Below, in pieces: positions 27,906 to 35,212 of a stretch of 37,181 nt of DNA (the first letter of the stretch is position 1; every line of letters begins with the position of its first letter). The stretch lies in contig JAHEXT010000004.1 in the NCBI GenBank assembly GCA_023251945.1, positions 1 to 37,181 on the forward strand, given 5' to 3'. The notes under the pieces are model-generated. The model worked only from the letters and a program-made list of their open reading frames with translations, made no database searches and had not been told where the DNA came from. The stretch comes from Actinomycetes bacterium (lineage in GTDB: Bacteria; Actinomycetota; Thermoleophilia; Gaiellales; Gaiellaceae). The position numbers and the translations under genes were made by a program.

Positions 27906-29965
27906 TGGCCAAAGCCGGCATCCAGATCAACATCATCGGGTCGCTCAACGCGAAAGCGCTGCGCTCCGCGCAGGCCGAGCTCGGCCAACTCGCGCAGAAA
28001 GCCGACCGGTCAAGCCGCACGTTCGGGGCCCGGCTCGGCTCCGCCGGACGAGCCGCAGCGAAGTTCGGGAAAGTCGCGGCGATCGGGATCGGCGGCGCGG
28101 CCGTCGCGATCGGCGCGGGCCTCACAGACGCGCTCGGTGAGGCCCGCGAAGCCGCACGGATCGGCCGCCTCACCGACCAGGTCATCAAGACGACCGGAGG
28201 CGCCGCGCACGTCACAGCCGGCCACGTCGCGTCGCTCGCCGAGAACCTCTCGAACCTCACCGGCATCGATGATGAGACCGTCCAGGCCGGCGAGAACCTC
28301 CTCCTGACCTTCACCAACGTCCGCAACGAGGTCGGCGAGGGCAACAACGTCTTCGACCGGGCGACCTCAGCGGCGCTCGACATGGCGACAGCGCTCGGCC
28401 GCGACGCGAACCAGTCGGCCATGATGCTCGGCAAGGCCCTCAACGACCCGGTCCGAGGCATGAACGCGCTGCGCCGCTCAGGCGTCTCGTTCACGGAGGA
28501 ACAGCGCGACCATGTCGAAGCGATGGTCGAAGCCGGAGACGTGCTCGGCGGGCAGAAGATCATCCTCGACGAGGTCGGCAAGGAGTTCGGCGGCGCGGCT
28601 GCCGCGGCAGCGGACCCGACGCAGCGCCTTGGGGTCGTCGTCGACAACCTCAAGGAACGGATCGGGACAGCGCTGCTCCCGGTCGTCAGCGACGCCGCGA
28701 CCTGGCTCGGAGCGCACCTGCCCGCAGCGCTCGACACGGCAGGCCAGTTCTTCGACGATCACCTCAAGGTCCCGCTGCGGAAGGTCGGTGCGGTGATATC
28801 CGCGTTCGTGCGTGCGGTCGGGGAGAAGGGGATGCTCGGAGCGCTGCGGGATCTGTCAGGCCCGGGCAAAGCTCTCGCGGCGGTCATCGCGACGATTGGT
28901 GTCGCGATCTGGGCGGCGACGGCGCCGATCTCGTTGATCGTCGCTGGTCTCGCGGCCGTGGCCGTAGCGGTCTATGCGGCGTATCGACGGTTTCCCGCGT
29001 TCCGCGCCGCGGTGCAAGCCGTCGTCGACTTCGTCCGGGAGCACTGGCCGCAGGTCCGCGCGACCGTCGCTGGAGTGTTGCGGAAGGTCGGTGCGGTGAT
29101 CTCCGCGTTCGTGGCGACCGCTCAGGCGGTGTGGCGCACCTTCGGCAACAACATCCTCAGCTTCGTCCGGCGGGTGTGGCCGAACATCAAGCAGGTCATC
29201 TCCGGCGTGCTCACCGTGATTCGAGGGATCATCAAGACGGTCACGTCGCTGATCCGCGGCGACTGGTCCGGCGTGTGGGAAGGCATCAAGAAGATCGTGA
29301 CCGGCGCATGGAACGCGATCCAGGGCGCGGTGAAGGCCGCTGTCGAGGCTCTGCGCCTCGCTCTCGGCGCCGCGCTCGAAGGGCTCGGAGAGCTGTTCAA
29401 GGCCGCGTGGGACGGCATCACGAACACCGCCGGGAACGCGGTCGACGCCGTCTTCGACTTCTTCAAGAAGCTGCCGGGCCGCATCGGCGACGTAGTCGGA
29501 GGTATCGGCTCCGCGGCCCTCGACGTCGGCAAGACGATCGTCGCGAAGCTCGCCGAAGGCCTCTCGGCCGTGGTCGGCTTCGCGGGCGACATCGCCGGTG
29601 CGGTCGCTAACGCGATCAAGTCGGCGATCAACGCGATCATCGATCTGCTCAACGACGGGATCCCGAACAGCCTCGGTTGGGGGCCCGCGTCCATCGACCT
29701 GCCCGACAACCCGATTCCGCGTCTGCACACCGGTGGAATCGTGCCGGGCCGCCGAGGCGAGGAGTTCCTGGCGCTCCTCGAAGCCGGCGAGCTCGTGATC
29801 TCCGCGAGCGACGCCCGCGGCGTGCGTGACCGGGGCCACGCCGCGCCGATCGGCCGGGCCCGGCCCGACCGTCAGGCGTCCTACACGTTCCACGTCTACG
29901 AGGCGCAGAGCCCGGCCGCGGCTGCCGACGCGATCGCCTGGAAGCTCAAGGTGTCGGGGTTCTGA
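27905..29965 (+). CDS. tape measure protein
   Basis: 686 aa from ATG 27905 (TGATG overlap). The N-terminal 230 residues are coiled-coil/helical (NAKALRSAQAELGQLAQKAD, DRATSAALDMATALGRDANQ). A hydrophobic section follows (ALAAVIATIGVAIWAATAPI, SLIVAGLAAVAVAVYAAYRR). Repeated amphipathic helices with Trp fill the middle, and RLHTGGIVPGRRGEEFLALL with EAGELVIS ends it, the common C-terminal motif. The protein sets tail length and enters the host membrane. The segment LRKVGAVISAFV occurs twice (see repeats). Confidence 0.93.
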   Translation: MAKAGIQINIIGSLNAKALRSAQAELGQLAQKADRSSRTFGARLGSAGRAAAKFGKVAAIGIGGAAVAIGAGLTDALGEAREAARIGRLTDQVIKTTGGAAHVTAGHVASLAENLSNLTGIDDETVQAGENLLLTFTNVRNEVGEGNNVFDRATSAALDMATALGRDANQSAMMLGKALNDPVRGMNALRRSGVSFTEEQRDHVEAMVEAGDVLGGQKIILDEVGKEFGGAAAAAADPTQRLGVVVDNLKERIGTALLPVVSDAATWLGAHLPAALDTAGQFFDDHLKVPLRKVGAVISAFVRAVGEKGMLGALRDLSGPGKALAAVIATIGVAIWAATAPISLIVAGLAAVAVAVYAAYRRFPAFRAAVQAVVDFVREHWPQVRATVAGVLRKVGAVISAFVATAQAVWRTFGNNILSFVRRVWPNIKQVISGVLTVIRGIIKTVTSLIRGDWSGVWEGIKKIVTGAWNAIQGAVKAAVEALRLALGAALEGLGELFKAAWDGITNTAGNAVDAVFDFFKKLPGRIGDVVGGIGSAALDVGKTIVAKLAEGLSAVVGFAGDIAGAVANAIKSAINAIIDLLNDGIPNSLGWGPASIDLPDNPIPRLHTGGIVPGRRGEEFLALLEAGELVISASDARGVRDRGHAAPIGRARPDRQASYTFHVYEAQSPAAAADAIAWKLKVSGF
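28776..28810 (+). repeat. 35-bp direct repeat in tape measure gene, copy 1
   Basis: 34 of 35 bases match 29079-29113, exactly 303 bp (101 codons) downstream. Both encode LRKVGAVISAFV. Confidence 0.9.
29079..29113 (+). repeat. 35-bp direct repeat in tape measure gene, copy 2
   Basis: Second copy of the 28776-28810 repeat, in the same frame. Recombination between the two would add or remove 101 codons of tail-length ruler. Confidence 0.9.
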
Positions 29966-29967
29966 CG

Positions 29968-30825
29968 GTGAGCGCGCCGGCCGACTGGCAGTGGGACATC
30001 GCGGGCGTCACGCTCGGGGACGGAACGGTCTACGGGATCGTCGCTTCGGCGGGGCTGCACGGCGCGGAGGAGATCCGCAGCAGCGACGATCCTCGGCCGC
30101 AGGCCCACGGGGTGTTCCTCGGCCGCGACTACCTCGGCGCCCGGCTCGTCAGCCTCGAAGTCGCGATCACCGCAGACGACGCGGCAGCCGCTCGGGCGGC
30201 GGTCGAGGAACTCGCGGCGGCGTGGCACATGACCGGCCCCGCCGAAGGTGAGACCGAGCCGCTCCGGTTCCGGCTCCCCGGCCGGCCCGCGCAGCGTCTC
30301 ATGGGCAGGCCTCGCCGAGCGGCGTTCGACACGTCACGGCTCCAGGCCGGGCGGGTCCGCGCCGAACTCGAGTACTTCGCTGCGGACCCGTACATCTACG
30401 CGGATGAGGCGGAGTCCGTGGCGCTGCCGCTGACCGCCGAGTCCGTCGGCCGCACCTACCCGCGGACGTACCCGCTCACCTACGGAGCGGCTCTGTCGGG
30501 CGTCGCGATCGTCACGAACTCGGGCACCGTCCCGACGCACCCCACGATCCGGATCGTCGGCCCGGTCGACAACCCGCAGGTCGAGAACGTCACGGCAGGC
30601 GAGTACGTCCGAATCGCTCTCTCGCTCACAGCGGACGACTACCTCGACGTCGACATGGCGTCGGGGACCGTGATGCTGAACGGCACCGCTTCGCGCCGCT
30701 CCGCGCTCACGTCCGAGTCGACGTGGTGGGCGCTCGCGCCCGGCGACAACGAGGTCCGGGCCCGGGCCGACACCGTCCAGACAGGTGCGGTCGCGGCGGT
30801 GTCGTGGCGTTCCGCTTGGATCTGA
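29968..30825 (+). CDS. distal tail protein (Dit-like)
   Basis: 285 aa from GTG 29968, 2 nt after the tape measure stop. DWQWDIAGVTLGDGTVYGIV, ARLVSLEVAITADDAAAARA, LEYFAADPYIYADEAESVAL, TNSGTVPTHPTIRIVGPVDN follow the Dit/SPP1 gp19.1 plan: an N-terminal ring domain and a C-terminal galectin-like beta-sandwich. It forms the ring joining tube and hub. The order tape measure-Dit-hub is canonical. Confidence 0.85.
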   Translation: MSAPADWQWDIAGVTLGDGTVYGIVASAGLHGAEEIRSSDDPRPQAHGVFLGRDYLGARLVSLEVAITADDAAAARAAVEELAAAWHMTGPAEGETEPLRFRLPGRPAQRLMGRPRRAAFDTSRLQAGRVRAELEYFAADPYIYADEAESVALPLTAESVGRTYPRTYPLTYGAALSGVAIVTNSGTVPTHPTIRIVGPVDNPQVENVTAGEYVRIALSLTADDYLDVDMASGTVMLNGTASRRSALTSESTWWALAPGDNEVRARADTVQTGAVAAVSWRSAWI

Positions 30826-30841
30826 CAGGAAGGACACGATC

Positions 30842-31771
30842 ATGACGGTGCGTACACCCCGATGGCTGCAAGGCGGCTCGCACGCAGCGGAAGACGACCG
30901 GCTCCTCACCGCCGCGCTGGCCACCAGCGCAGGGGTGAACAGCGCCGCCGCGCTCAAGGTCACCCAGCAGACCACACCGGCGATGAGCGTGCAGGTCGCG
31001 GCCGGGTCCGCGTTCGTGGCCGGGACCGAATCGGCCCTGCAGGGCCTCTACTTCGTCTACAACGACGCTGCGGTGAACGTCACGATCGCGGCGGCCGACG
31101 CGACGAACCCTCGCCGCGACCTCATCGTGCTCCGAGTGAAGGACGCCGCGTACTCCGGCGCGGCGAACAGCGCGACGGTCGAGTCCGTCACCGGCACCCC
31201 CGCCGCGTCACCGACCCTCCCGGCCGTCCCGGCGAACTGCCATGTCCTCGCCGAGATCGCGGTAGCGGCGGCCGCGACGTCGATCATCGACGCGAACATC
31301 ACCGACCGGCGCGAGTACTCGTCGCTCTACCAAGCCCCACGAGGCGAGCTGGCCTACGGCGCCCTCGGGACCGGCCAGACGTTCCCGTACTCCGGGTCGG
31401 AGGACGACATCACGAACCTCTCGGCGACACTCACCCTCGACGCAGACCGCAAGATCCTCATCAGCGCCGAAGTCCCCTACCGGTTCGGGACCGGCGCAAC
31501 CCAGACACTCTGGGTACGGGTCCGGGAGGGCGCGACCCTGCTCCGCGTGGCCACCCGGTATCAGACGTTCATCTCCAACGAACGGGAGCGGCTCGTCGTG
31601 TCGGTACGACTCACCCCATCGGCCGGGTCACACACCTACAAGGTGACCGGCGAAGCGGGCATCGGTGGCGGCCCGACGACCTGGCAGATCGAGAACGACG
31701 AGACGGCCACCATGATCGTCGAGGACATCGGCGGGCTCACCAAGCCTGCCGGGTCGTCGGGGCAGCCGTAG
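30842..31771 (+). CDS. minor tail / receptor-binding type protein (309 aa)
   Basis: ATG 30842 with AGGAAGGA upstream. The first half is an upper-baseplate-like segment: TPRWLQGGSHAAEDDRLLTA, PAMSVQVAAGSAFVAGTESA, NPRRDLIVLRVKDAAYSG, IDANITDRREYSSL. This pattern is frequent in siphovirus minor tail proteins. The C-terminal 120 residues are a jelly-roll-like beta domain (ADRKILISAEVPYRFGTGAT, GSHTYKVTGEAG) probably exposed at the tail tip for host contact. Confidence 0.78.
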   Translation: MTVRTPRWLQGGSHAAEDDRLLTAALATSAGVNSAAALKVTQQTTPAMSVQVAAGSAFVAGTESALQGLYFVYNDAAVNVTIAAADATNPRRDLIVLRVKDAAYSGAANSATVESVTGTPAASPTLPAVPANCHVLAEIAVAAAATSIIDANITDRREYSSLYQAPRGELAYGALGTGQTFPYSGSEDDITNLSATLTLDADRKILISAEVPYRFGTGATQTLWVRVREGATLLRVATRYQTFISNERERLVVSVRLTPSAGSHTYKVTGEAGIGGGPTTWQIENDETATMIVEDIGGLTKPAGSSGQP

Positions 31772-33553
31772 ATGCCGCAGTACCGGTGGCTGATCGCCGA
31801 CCTCGGCTCCGGCGACATCCTCGACGAGCTGCCGCTCTCCGAGGTCACCTGGTCGCGGGTCTTGTCACGCGCGGGTTCCTTCGACGCGCAGATGCCGCTG
31901 CGGCTCACACACCGCGTGCCGTCTCCGGTCCCGTACGGCCTCGAGGTGCGCCGCGACACCCCCCGCGTCCACTACCGGTGCGGGGAGCTGTCAGGCACGA
32001 CCGCCGTCGACGCGTCGGGTAACAGCTACGACGGCACGTACACCGGGACCGTGACGCTGGGAGAAGACGCGCTGCTCGACGGCGAGAACGACCGGGCCGC
32101 GCGTCTCGGAACCTCGACACCCGCCGGGCACATCACGGCGCCCGCGGCAGCGTTCGCCCCCACGAACAGCGACTACACGATCGAAGCGTGGGTGACGATC
32201 GACAGCCTCGCCTCCTGGGTGTCGATCTACCGCGGCCACGAGACCACCGGCGCGGGGAAGCAGATCGCGCTGGCCGTCGAGACCGACGGCCGGCTCCGGC
32301 TCTCCACAGACCTCACCACCTGGGCCAGCTCGCCCGCAGGCGCGATCACCGCAGGCGCCGCCCATCACGTCGTCGCGACGTTCGAGGCGTCGACCACCAC
32401 GAGCCGCCTCTACGTCGACGCCATCTTGGTAGCGGAGTCCACCGCGGTCGGCCCGTACACGGGCGGCGCGATGACTCTCGGCGCTAGCTTCGGCGGCGCC
32501 TGGTTCGTCGCCTGGCTCCCGAACCTTCCCGGCGTGATCGACGAAGCCGCGCTCTACCATCACGCGCTCCTCGCAGACCGGATCGCCCGCCACTACCAGG
32601 CCGGGATCGGCGACCTCGCATACGAGCAGGTCGACGTCCCGGTCGCGCGCCGCAGCCTGATCGACCCTGCCCGCCGCGTCGTCTACGTCGAACGAGACGG
32701 CCAGATCACCGCCGGGTACATCCTCTGGCAGGCGTCGGGATCGAGCCGCGACGGCTCCCTGCGGATCGCGGGGGAAGGGATCTGGTCGTACTTCGCTCGG
32801 CGGCTCATCCGGACCCGCAAGACCTACACGGCAACGGATCAGCTCGCGATCGCCCGCGGCCTTGTCAACTACGCCCAGAGCGAGGCGGGAGGCGATATCG
32901 GCCTCGTCGTTGGCGCCGAGACATGCGGCGTGACCCGCTCCCGCACCTACCCGGCCGAGGAACGCAAGCCCGTCGCGGAAGCGGTCGAGCAGCTCGCCGG
33001 TGTCGACGGCGGCTTCGACTTCGCCGTCGAGTCCGCCTGGACAGCAGGCGAGATCGAGAACCGGCTCGTGCTCTCCTACCCGCGGCGAGGCCGGCGCACC
33101 GACCTCGTCTTCACGCTCGGCGACAACATCGTCCAGCTCACCCAAGACGTCGATGGCGGCCGCGCCGCGAACCGTGTCGATACGCTCGGCGACGGCGAAG
33201 GAGACGCGGTTCCCATCGCGACGGCAGCAGACGCGAACCTCCTCGACGCCTACCCCCTGCTGGAACGCGCGACGGCGTGGTCGGGTGTCAAGACCACCGC
33301 GACACTCGACCAGCATGCCCGCGCCGAACTCGCCGCGCTCGGGAGCCCACCAGACCTCCTCACCGTCTCCGTCCGCTCGACCGACCTTGTGCCGCTCGGC
33401 TCATGGATCGAAGGCGACGACGTGCAGGTCCGCGCCCGAGACGGCTGGATCGACGTCGACGGCTGGCAGCGCATCATCGCCTACGCGGTCGCGGTCGGCG
33501 CCGACGGACACGAGACCATCGACGTGACGTTCGCGGGAGCGGAGACGCTATGA
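31772..33553 (+). CDS. tail hub protein (ReqiPepy6 Gp37-like) with inserted LamG domain
   Basis: 593 aa from ATG 31772, immediately after a TAG. The hub halves are PQYRWLIADLGSGDILDELP (N-terminal) and VVYVERDGQITAGYILWQAS onward, including GIWSYFARRLIRTRKTYTAT, EAVEQLAGVDGGFDFAVESA and GDNIVQLTQDVDGGRAANRV. Between residues about 60 and 285 lies a LamG/concanavalin-like module starting at PRVHYRCGELSGTTAVDASG, with SDYTIEAWVTIDS and ending HHALLADRIARHYQAG. Hub proteins start the tail tip; the insert probably binds glycans. Confidence 0.82.
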   Translation: MPQYRWLIADLGSGDILDELPLSEVTWSRVLSRAGSFDAQMPLRLTHRVPSPVPYGLEVRRDTPRVHYRCGELSGTTAVDASGNSYDGTYTGTVTLGEDALLDGENDRAARLGTSTPAGHITAPAAAFAPTNSDYTIEAWVTIDSLASWVSIYRGHETTGAGKQIALAVETDGRLRLSTDLTTWASSPAGAITAGAAHHVVATFEASTTTSRLYVDAILVAESTAVGPYTGGAMTLGASFGGAWFVAWLPNLPGVIDEAALYHHALLADRIARHYQAGIGDLAYEQVDVPVARRSLIDPARRVVYVERDGQITAGYILWQASGSSRDGSLRIAGEGIWSYFARRLIRTRKTYTATDQLAIARGLVNYAQSEAGGDIGLVVGAETCGVTRSRTYPAEERKPVAEAVEQLAGVDGGFDFAVESAWTAGEIENRLVLSYPRRGRRTDLVFTLGDNIVQLTQDVDGGRAANRVDTLGDGEGDAVPIATAADANLLDAYPLLERATAWSGVKTTATLDQHARAELAALGSPPDLLTVSVRSTDLVPLGSWIEGDDVQVRARDGWIDVDGWQRIIAYAVAVGADGHETIDVTFAGAETL

Positions 33554-33804
33554 GCGGCCCGGTGCTGCCCGACCACGGCATCGACGGTCTCGTGCGTCAC
33601 CTCCGCGACCTGGAGCGCCGCATCGCGACGCTGGAGCGGTCCCGTGGCCGCCTCACAGCCGCGACGGCCCGGGAAGGCACCATCACGATCCTCGACGCCG
33701 CGGGGACCCGCAGAGCGGTCTTCGGACGCCAAGACGACGGGAAGTACGGGCTGCGGGTCTGGACGTCCGCAGGGGTGCTCTCCGTCGACGACACGACCAG
33801 CTAG
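33550..33804 (+). CDS. small tail-tip protein with coiled coil (84 aa)
   Basis: ATG 33550 overlaps the hub stop (ATGA). Residues 10-33 form a short coiled coil (DGLVRHLRDLERRIATLERS). The rest is a beta domain (EGTITILDAAGTRRAVFGRQ, GLRVWTSAGVLSVD), a pattern found in phage tail-tip and fibre proteins. It is the last gene before the holin unit. Confidence 0.7.
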   Translation: MSGPVLPDHGIDGLVRHLRDLERRIATLERSRGRLTAATAREGTITILDAAGTRRAVFGRQDDGKYGLRVWTSAGVLSVDDTTS

Positions 33805-33807
33805 GCC

Positions 33808-33834
33808 GGGTGACCATCACGGCACCATCGGGGC
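33808..33834 (+). promoter_or_regulatory. late-type start-associated element (holin-type gene)
   Basis: GGGTGAC (33808-33814), 8 nt, CACCAT (33823-33828), 6 nt, then GTG 33835. There is no SD. Confidence 0.65.
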
Positions 33835-34080
33835 GTGCCAGGAGAACTCAGCAACGACCGCGCCACGATCCGGGAGGTCTACGGGTTGATCGACCGCCTC
33901 CGCGTCGAGTTCGGCGACCGCCTCACCGCGATCGAGCAGAAGCTCGACGGCACTCAGCTGACGATGGAGCAACGCGTCCGCAGCCTCGAGACGTGGCGGG
34001 CATGGATGACCGGCGTCGGCGCGGTGGTGACACTCGCGCTCACGATCGCGGTGACGTTCTCCGCGCGGCTCATCGGCTGA
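33835..34080 (+). CDS. holin-type membrane protein with coiled coil (81 aa)
   Basis: GTG 33835, leaderless by prediction. An N-terminal coiled coil (IREVYGLIDRLRVEFGDRLT, AIEQKLDGTQLTMEQRVRSL) precedes one C-terminal membrane helix (AWMTGVGAVVTLALTIAVTF). This layout resembles XhlA-type hemolysin/holin accessory proteins. The following gene encodes a two-helix membrane protein; together they may form the membrane lesion that releases the endolysin. Confidence 0.75.
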   Translation: MPGELSNDRATIREVYGLIDRLRVEFGDRLTAIEQKLDGTQLTMEQRVRSLETWRAWMTGVGAVVTLALTIAVTFSARLIG

Positions 34081-34092
34081 CAGGAGGCCATC

Positions 34093-34317
34093 ATGCGTCC
34101 CGGAACAGCGCGCACGATCCGCACCGTCGCCCAAGTCGGCGTCGCGGTCCTCACCGCAGTCCCATCGGCAGTTGCGCTGCTGGACCTTCCCGCTGCGACA
34201 GCGTCGACCGTCGCGGGGGTTTCCGGCGCGGTCGTCGTGCTTGTCACCGCGGCGCAGAACGCGCTCGAGGATCGAGGGCATCGCATCCCCGGCGTCCCCG
34301 GCCGCGAAGCCGGCTAG
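34093..34317 (+). CDS. holin candidate (74 aa)
   Basis: ATG 34093 with AGGAGG 7 nt upstream. Two membrane segments (VAQVGVAVLTAVPSAVALLD and ATASTVAGVSGAVVVLVTAA) with a charged C-terminus (LEDRGHRIPGVPGREAG) fit a small holin. It is the last late gene before a strong terminator. Holin function is inferred from topology and place. Confidence 0.7.
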   Translation: MRPGTARTIRTVAQVGVAVLTAVPSAVALLDLPAATASTVAGVSGAVVVLVTAAQNALEDRGHRIPGVPGREAG

Positions 34318-34364
34318 CACACAACGGCTAATCTGGACATGGCGGGTGACCCCACAGCCCGCCA

Positions 34365-34396
34365 GGCCCTGGGTGTCTCTTGAGACGCCCAGGGCC
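34365..34396 (+). terminator. terminator at the end of the late region
   Basis: GGCCCTGGGTGTCTC (34365-34379) pairs with GAGACGCCCAGGGCC (34382-34396), with one G-T pair, then GTTCAAGTTT. This is the longest stem in the window and lies 48 nt after the last holin-type gene. Confidence 0.85.
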
Positions 34397-34465
34397 GTTC
34401 AAGTTTCGGGCCTGCACATGTCGACAGTCAGAGGGGAGCGGGCTCGACCTGGATGGGAGGCCTCG

Positions 34466-34642
34466 ATGCCACCCGGTGCGCGACTGGCAGGAATCCTGAT
34501 TGGGCTCGGTGTCGAGCCGGCCGCCGTGCGCGAGCAGTTGCGCGAGTTGCTGGCGCTCGACGACGACGAGCTCGAGTCTGCGATCGCGGCGGCGGAACCC
34601 GCCGTGGGCGTCTGGGCCGCACCGCTGCTGCGGCCCGCCTGA
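34466..34642 (+). CDS. small hypothetical protein (58 aa)
   Basis: ATG 34466 with GGGAGG at 34455-34460, 5 nt upstream, after the late terminator; other in-frame starts further 5' overlap the terminator or lack an SD. The product is helical: RLAGILIGLGVEPAAVREQL, RELLALDDDELESAIAAAEP. No family is recognised. It could be a small regulator between the late and integration modules. Confidence 0.55.
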   Translation: MPPGARLAGILIGLGVEPAAVREQLRELLALDDDELESAIAAAEPAVGVWAAPLLRPA

Positions 34643-34661
34643 GCCCCGACCACCCGGCGGA

Positions 34662-34697
34662 TTGTCGTCGCCGGCCGATGGGCGTACCGTCTGCGAC
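34662..34697 (+). promoter_or_regulatory. predicted leaderless promoter of the 34698 gene
   Basis: TTGTCG (34662-34667), 17 nt, TACCGT (34685-34690), 7 nt, then ATG 34698. Normal -35/-10 spacing, unlike the late-type elements. Confidence 0.5.
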
Positions 34698-35003
34698 ATG
34701 GGTGGTGGGCCGCACACAGGCTGGCTGGTTGCCTCGACGCACTCCGCGACGATCAGCTTCGGCAGCGGTCACGAAGAGACCGAGCCCGCCGGGGTTCTGC
34801 ACGCCTACCTGCCCCGCCATGACACGACGGCATGTGGGGTGCCTCTCGATCTTCTGATGCGGTGGCGCCGGCCGTGGCGCGGTGCTCCTCTCACTCGATG
34901 TTCTCGTTGCGATCGGGCGCTGAGGTCCGGGCCGGGACGACGGTCGACGTCTGGCACCGGTTCTGGCACCGGTTCGGTGCGGCCACCGGGTATCGCAGGC
35001 TGA
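34698..35003 (+). CDS. hypothetical protein with Cys/His motif (101 aa)
   Basis: ATG 34698; no SD but a promoter 7 nt away. HAYLPRHDTTACGVPLDLLM, RWRRPWRGAPLTRCSRCDRA resembles a common actinobacterial small protein with a D-x-x-x-CG motif and a CxxC pair, perhaps metal binding. The C-terminal Ser/Gly/Thr repeat (TSGTGSGTGS) is encoded by two 12-bp integrase arm-type repeats, so that end may be shaped by DNA rather than protein constraints. Confidence 0.6.
   Translation: MGGGPHTGWLVASTHSATISFGSGHEETEPAGVLHAYLPRHDTTACGVPLDLLMRWRRPWRGAPLTRCSRCDRALRSGPGRRSTSGTGSGTGSVRPPGIAG
34952..34975 (+). repeat. paired 12-bp arm-type repeats, left of attachment core
   Basis: TGGCACCGGTTC occurs twice in tandem (34952-34963, 34964-34975). 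The TGGCACCG core also occurs as a 12-bp-spaced pair to the right of the tRNA half, in the same orientation, as expected for integrase arm sites. Confidence 0.65.
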
Positions 35004-35075
35004 TCCTCGCCGGACGCCACGCCTGTGAGCTGGGGTGACGCACCACCCGACACCTGATGTACCGGACGGATCGCT

Positions 35076-35119
35076 CTTTTAATCCGCAGGCACCGGGTTC
35101 GAGCCCCGGGCGGCCCACC
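35076..35119 (+). other. attP-type core: 3' half of a tRNA-Lys(TTT)
   Basis: Starting at CTTTTAA (35076-35082, anticodon loop with TTT), the sequence runs through TCCGC (anticodon stem 3' strand), the T-arm CCGGGTTCGAGCCCCGG and the acceptor GGCCCACC. The bases 5' of the loop do not form a partner stem, so only the 3' half is present. This is the usual state of a phage attachment core that restores a host tRNA on integration. The integrase gene starts 93 nt later. Confidence 0.85.
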
Positions 35120-35176
35120 GCATGATCCCAGGTCACAGGCCTAGGCCGCCGGATGGGGCAGGCGGGGCCGGGGTCC

Positions 35177-35212
35177 TTGGCACCGGATTTGGCACCGAGT
35201 AGCGTACGGTTC
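35177..35212 (+). promoter_or_regulatory. integrase promoter overlapping right arm-type repeats
   Basis: TTGGCA (35177-35182), 17 nt, TAGCGT (35200-35205), 7 nt, then ATG 35213, predicting a leaderless mRNA. The right arm repeats TGGCACCGGATT (35178-35189) and TGGCACCGAGTA (35190-35201) cover the -35 box and the spacer. Integrase bound there would shut off its own promoter (inference). Confidence 0.6.

Noticed and set aside
28856-29893. Minus-strand open frame opposite the tape measure gene
   Set aside because: Shadow frame rich in Arg/Asp, as typical opposite GC-rich helical genes; the tape measure reading is clear.
32190-32196. GGGTGAC inside the LamG part of the hub gene
   Set aside because: No matching hexamer or start codon at the fixed distance.
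34344-34350. GGGTGAC before the late terminator
   Set aside because: No A-2/T-6 hexamer; the following bases belong to the terminator stem.
34832-35038. Plus-strand 68-codon ORF overlapping the 34698 gene
   Set aside because: Different frame from the better supported gene with the conserved Cys motif; no SD.
35033-35039. GGGTGAC upstream of the attachment core
   Set aside because: The following hexamer does not fit and no gene starts there.
35040-35119. Complete tRNA-Lys gene
   Set aside because: The 5' half, D-arm and anticodon 5' stem are missing; only the 3' half is present.
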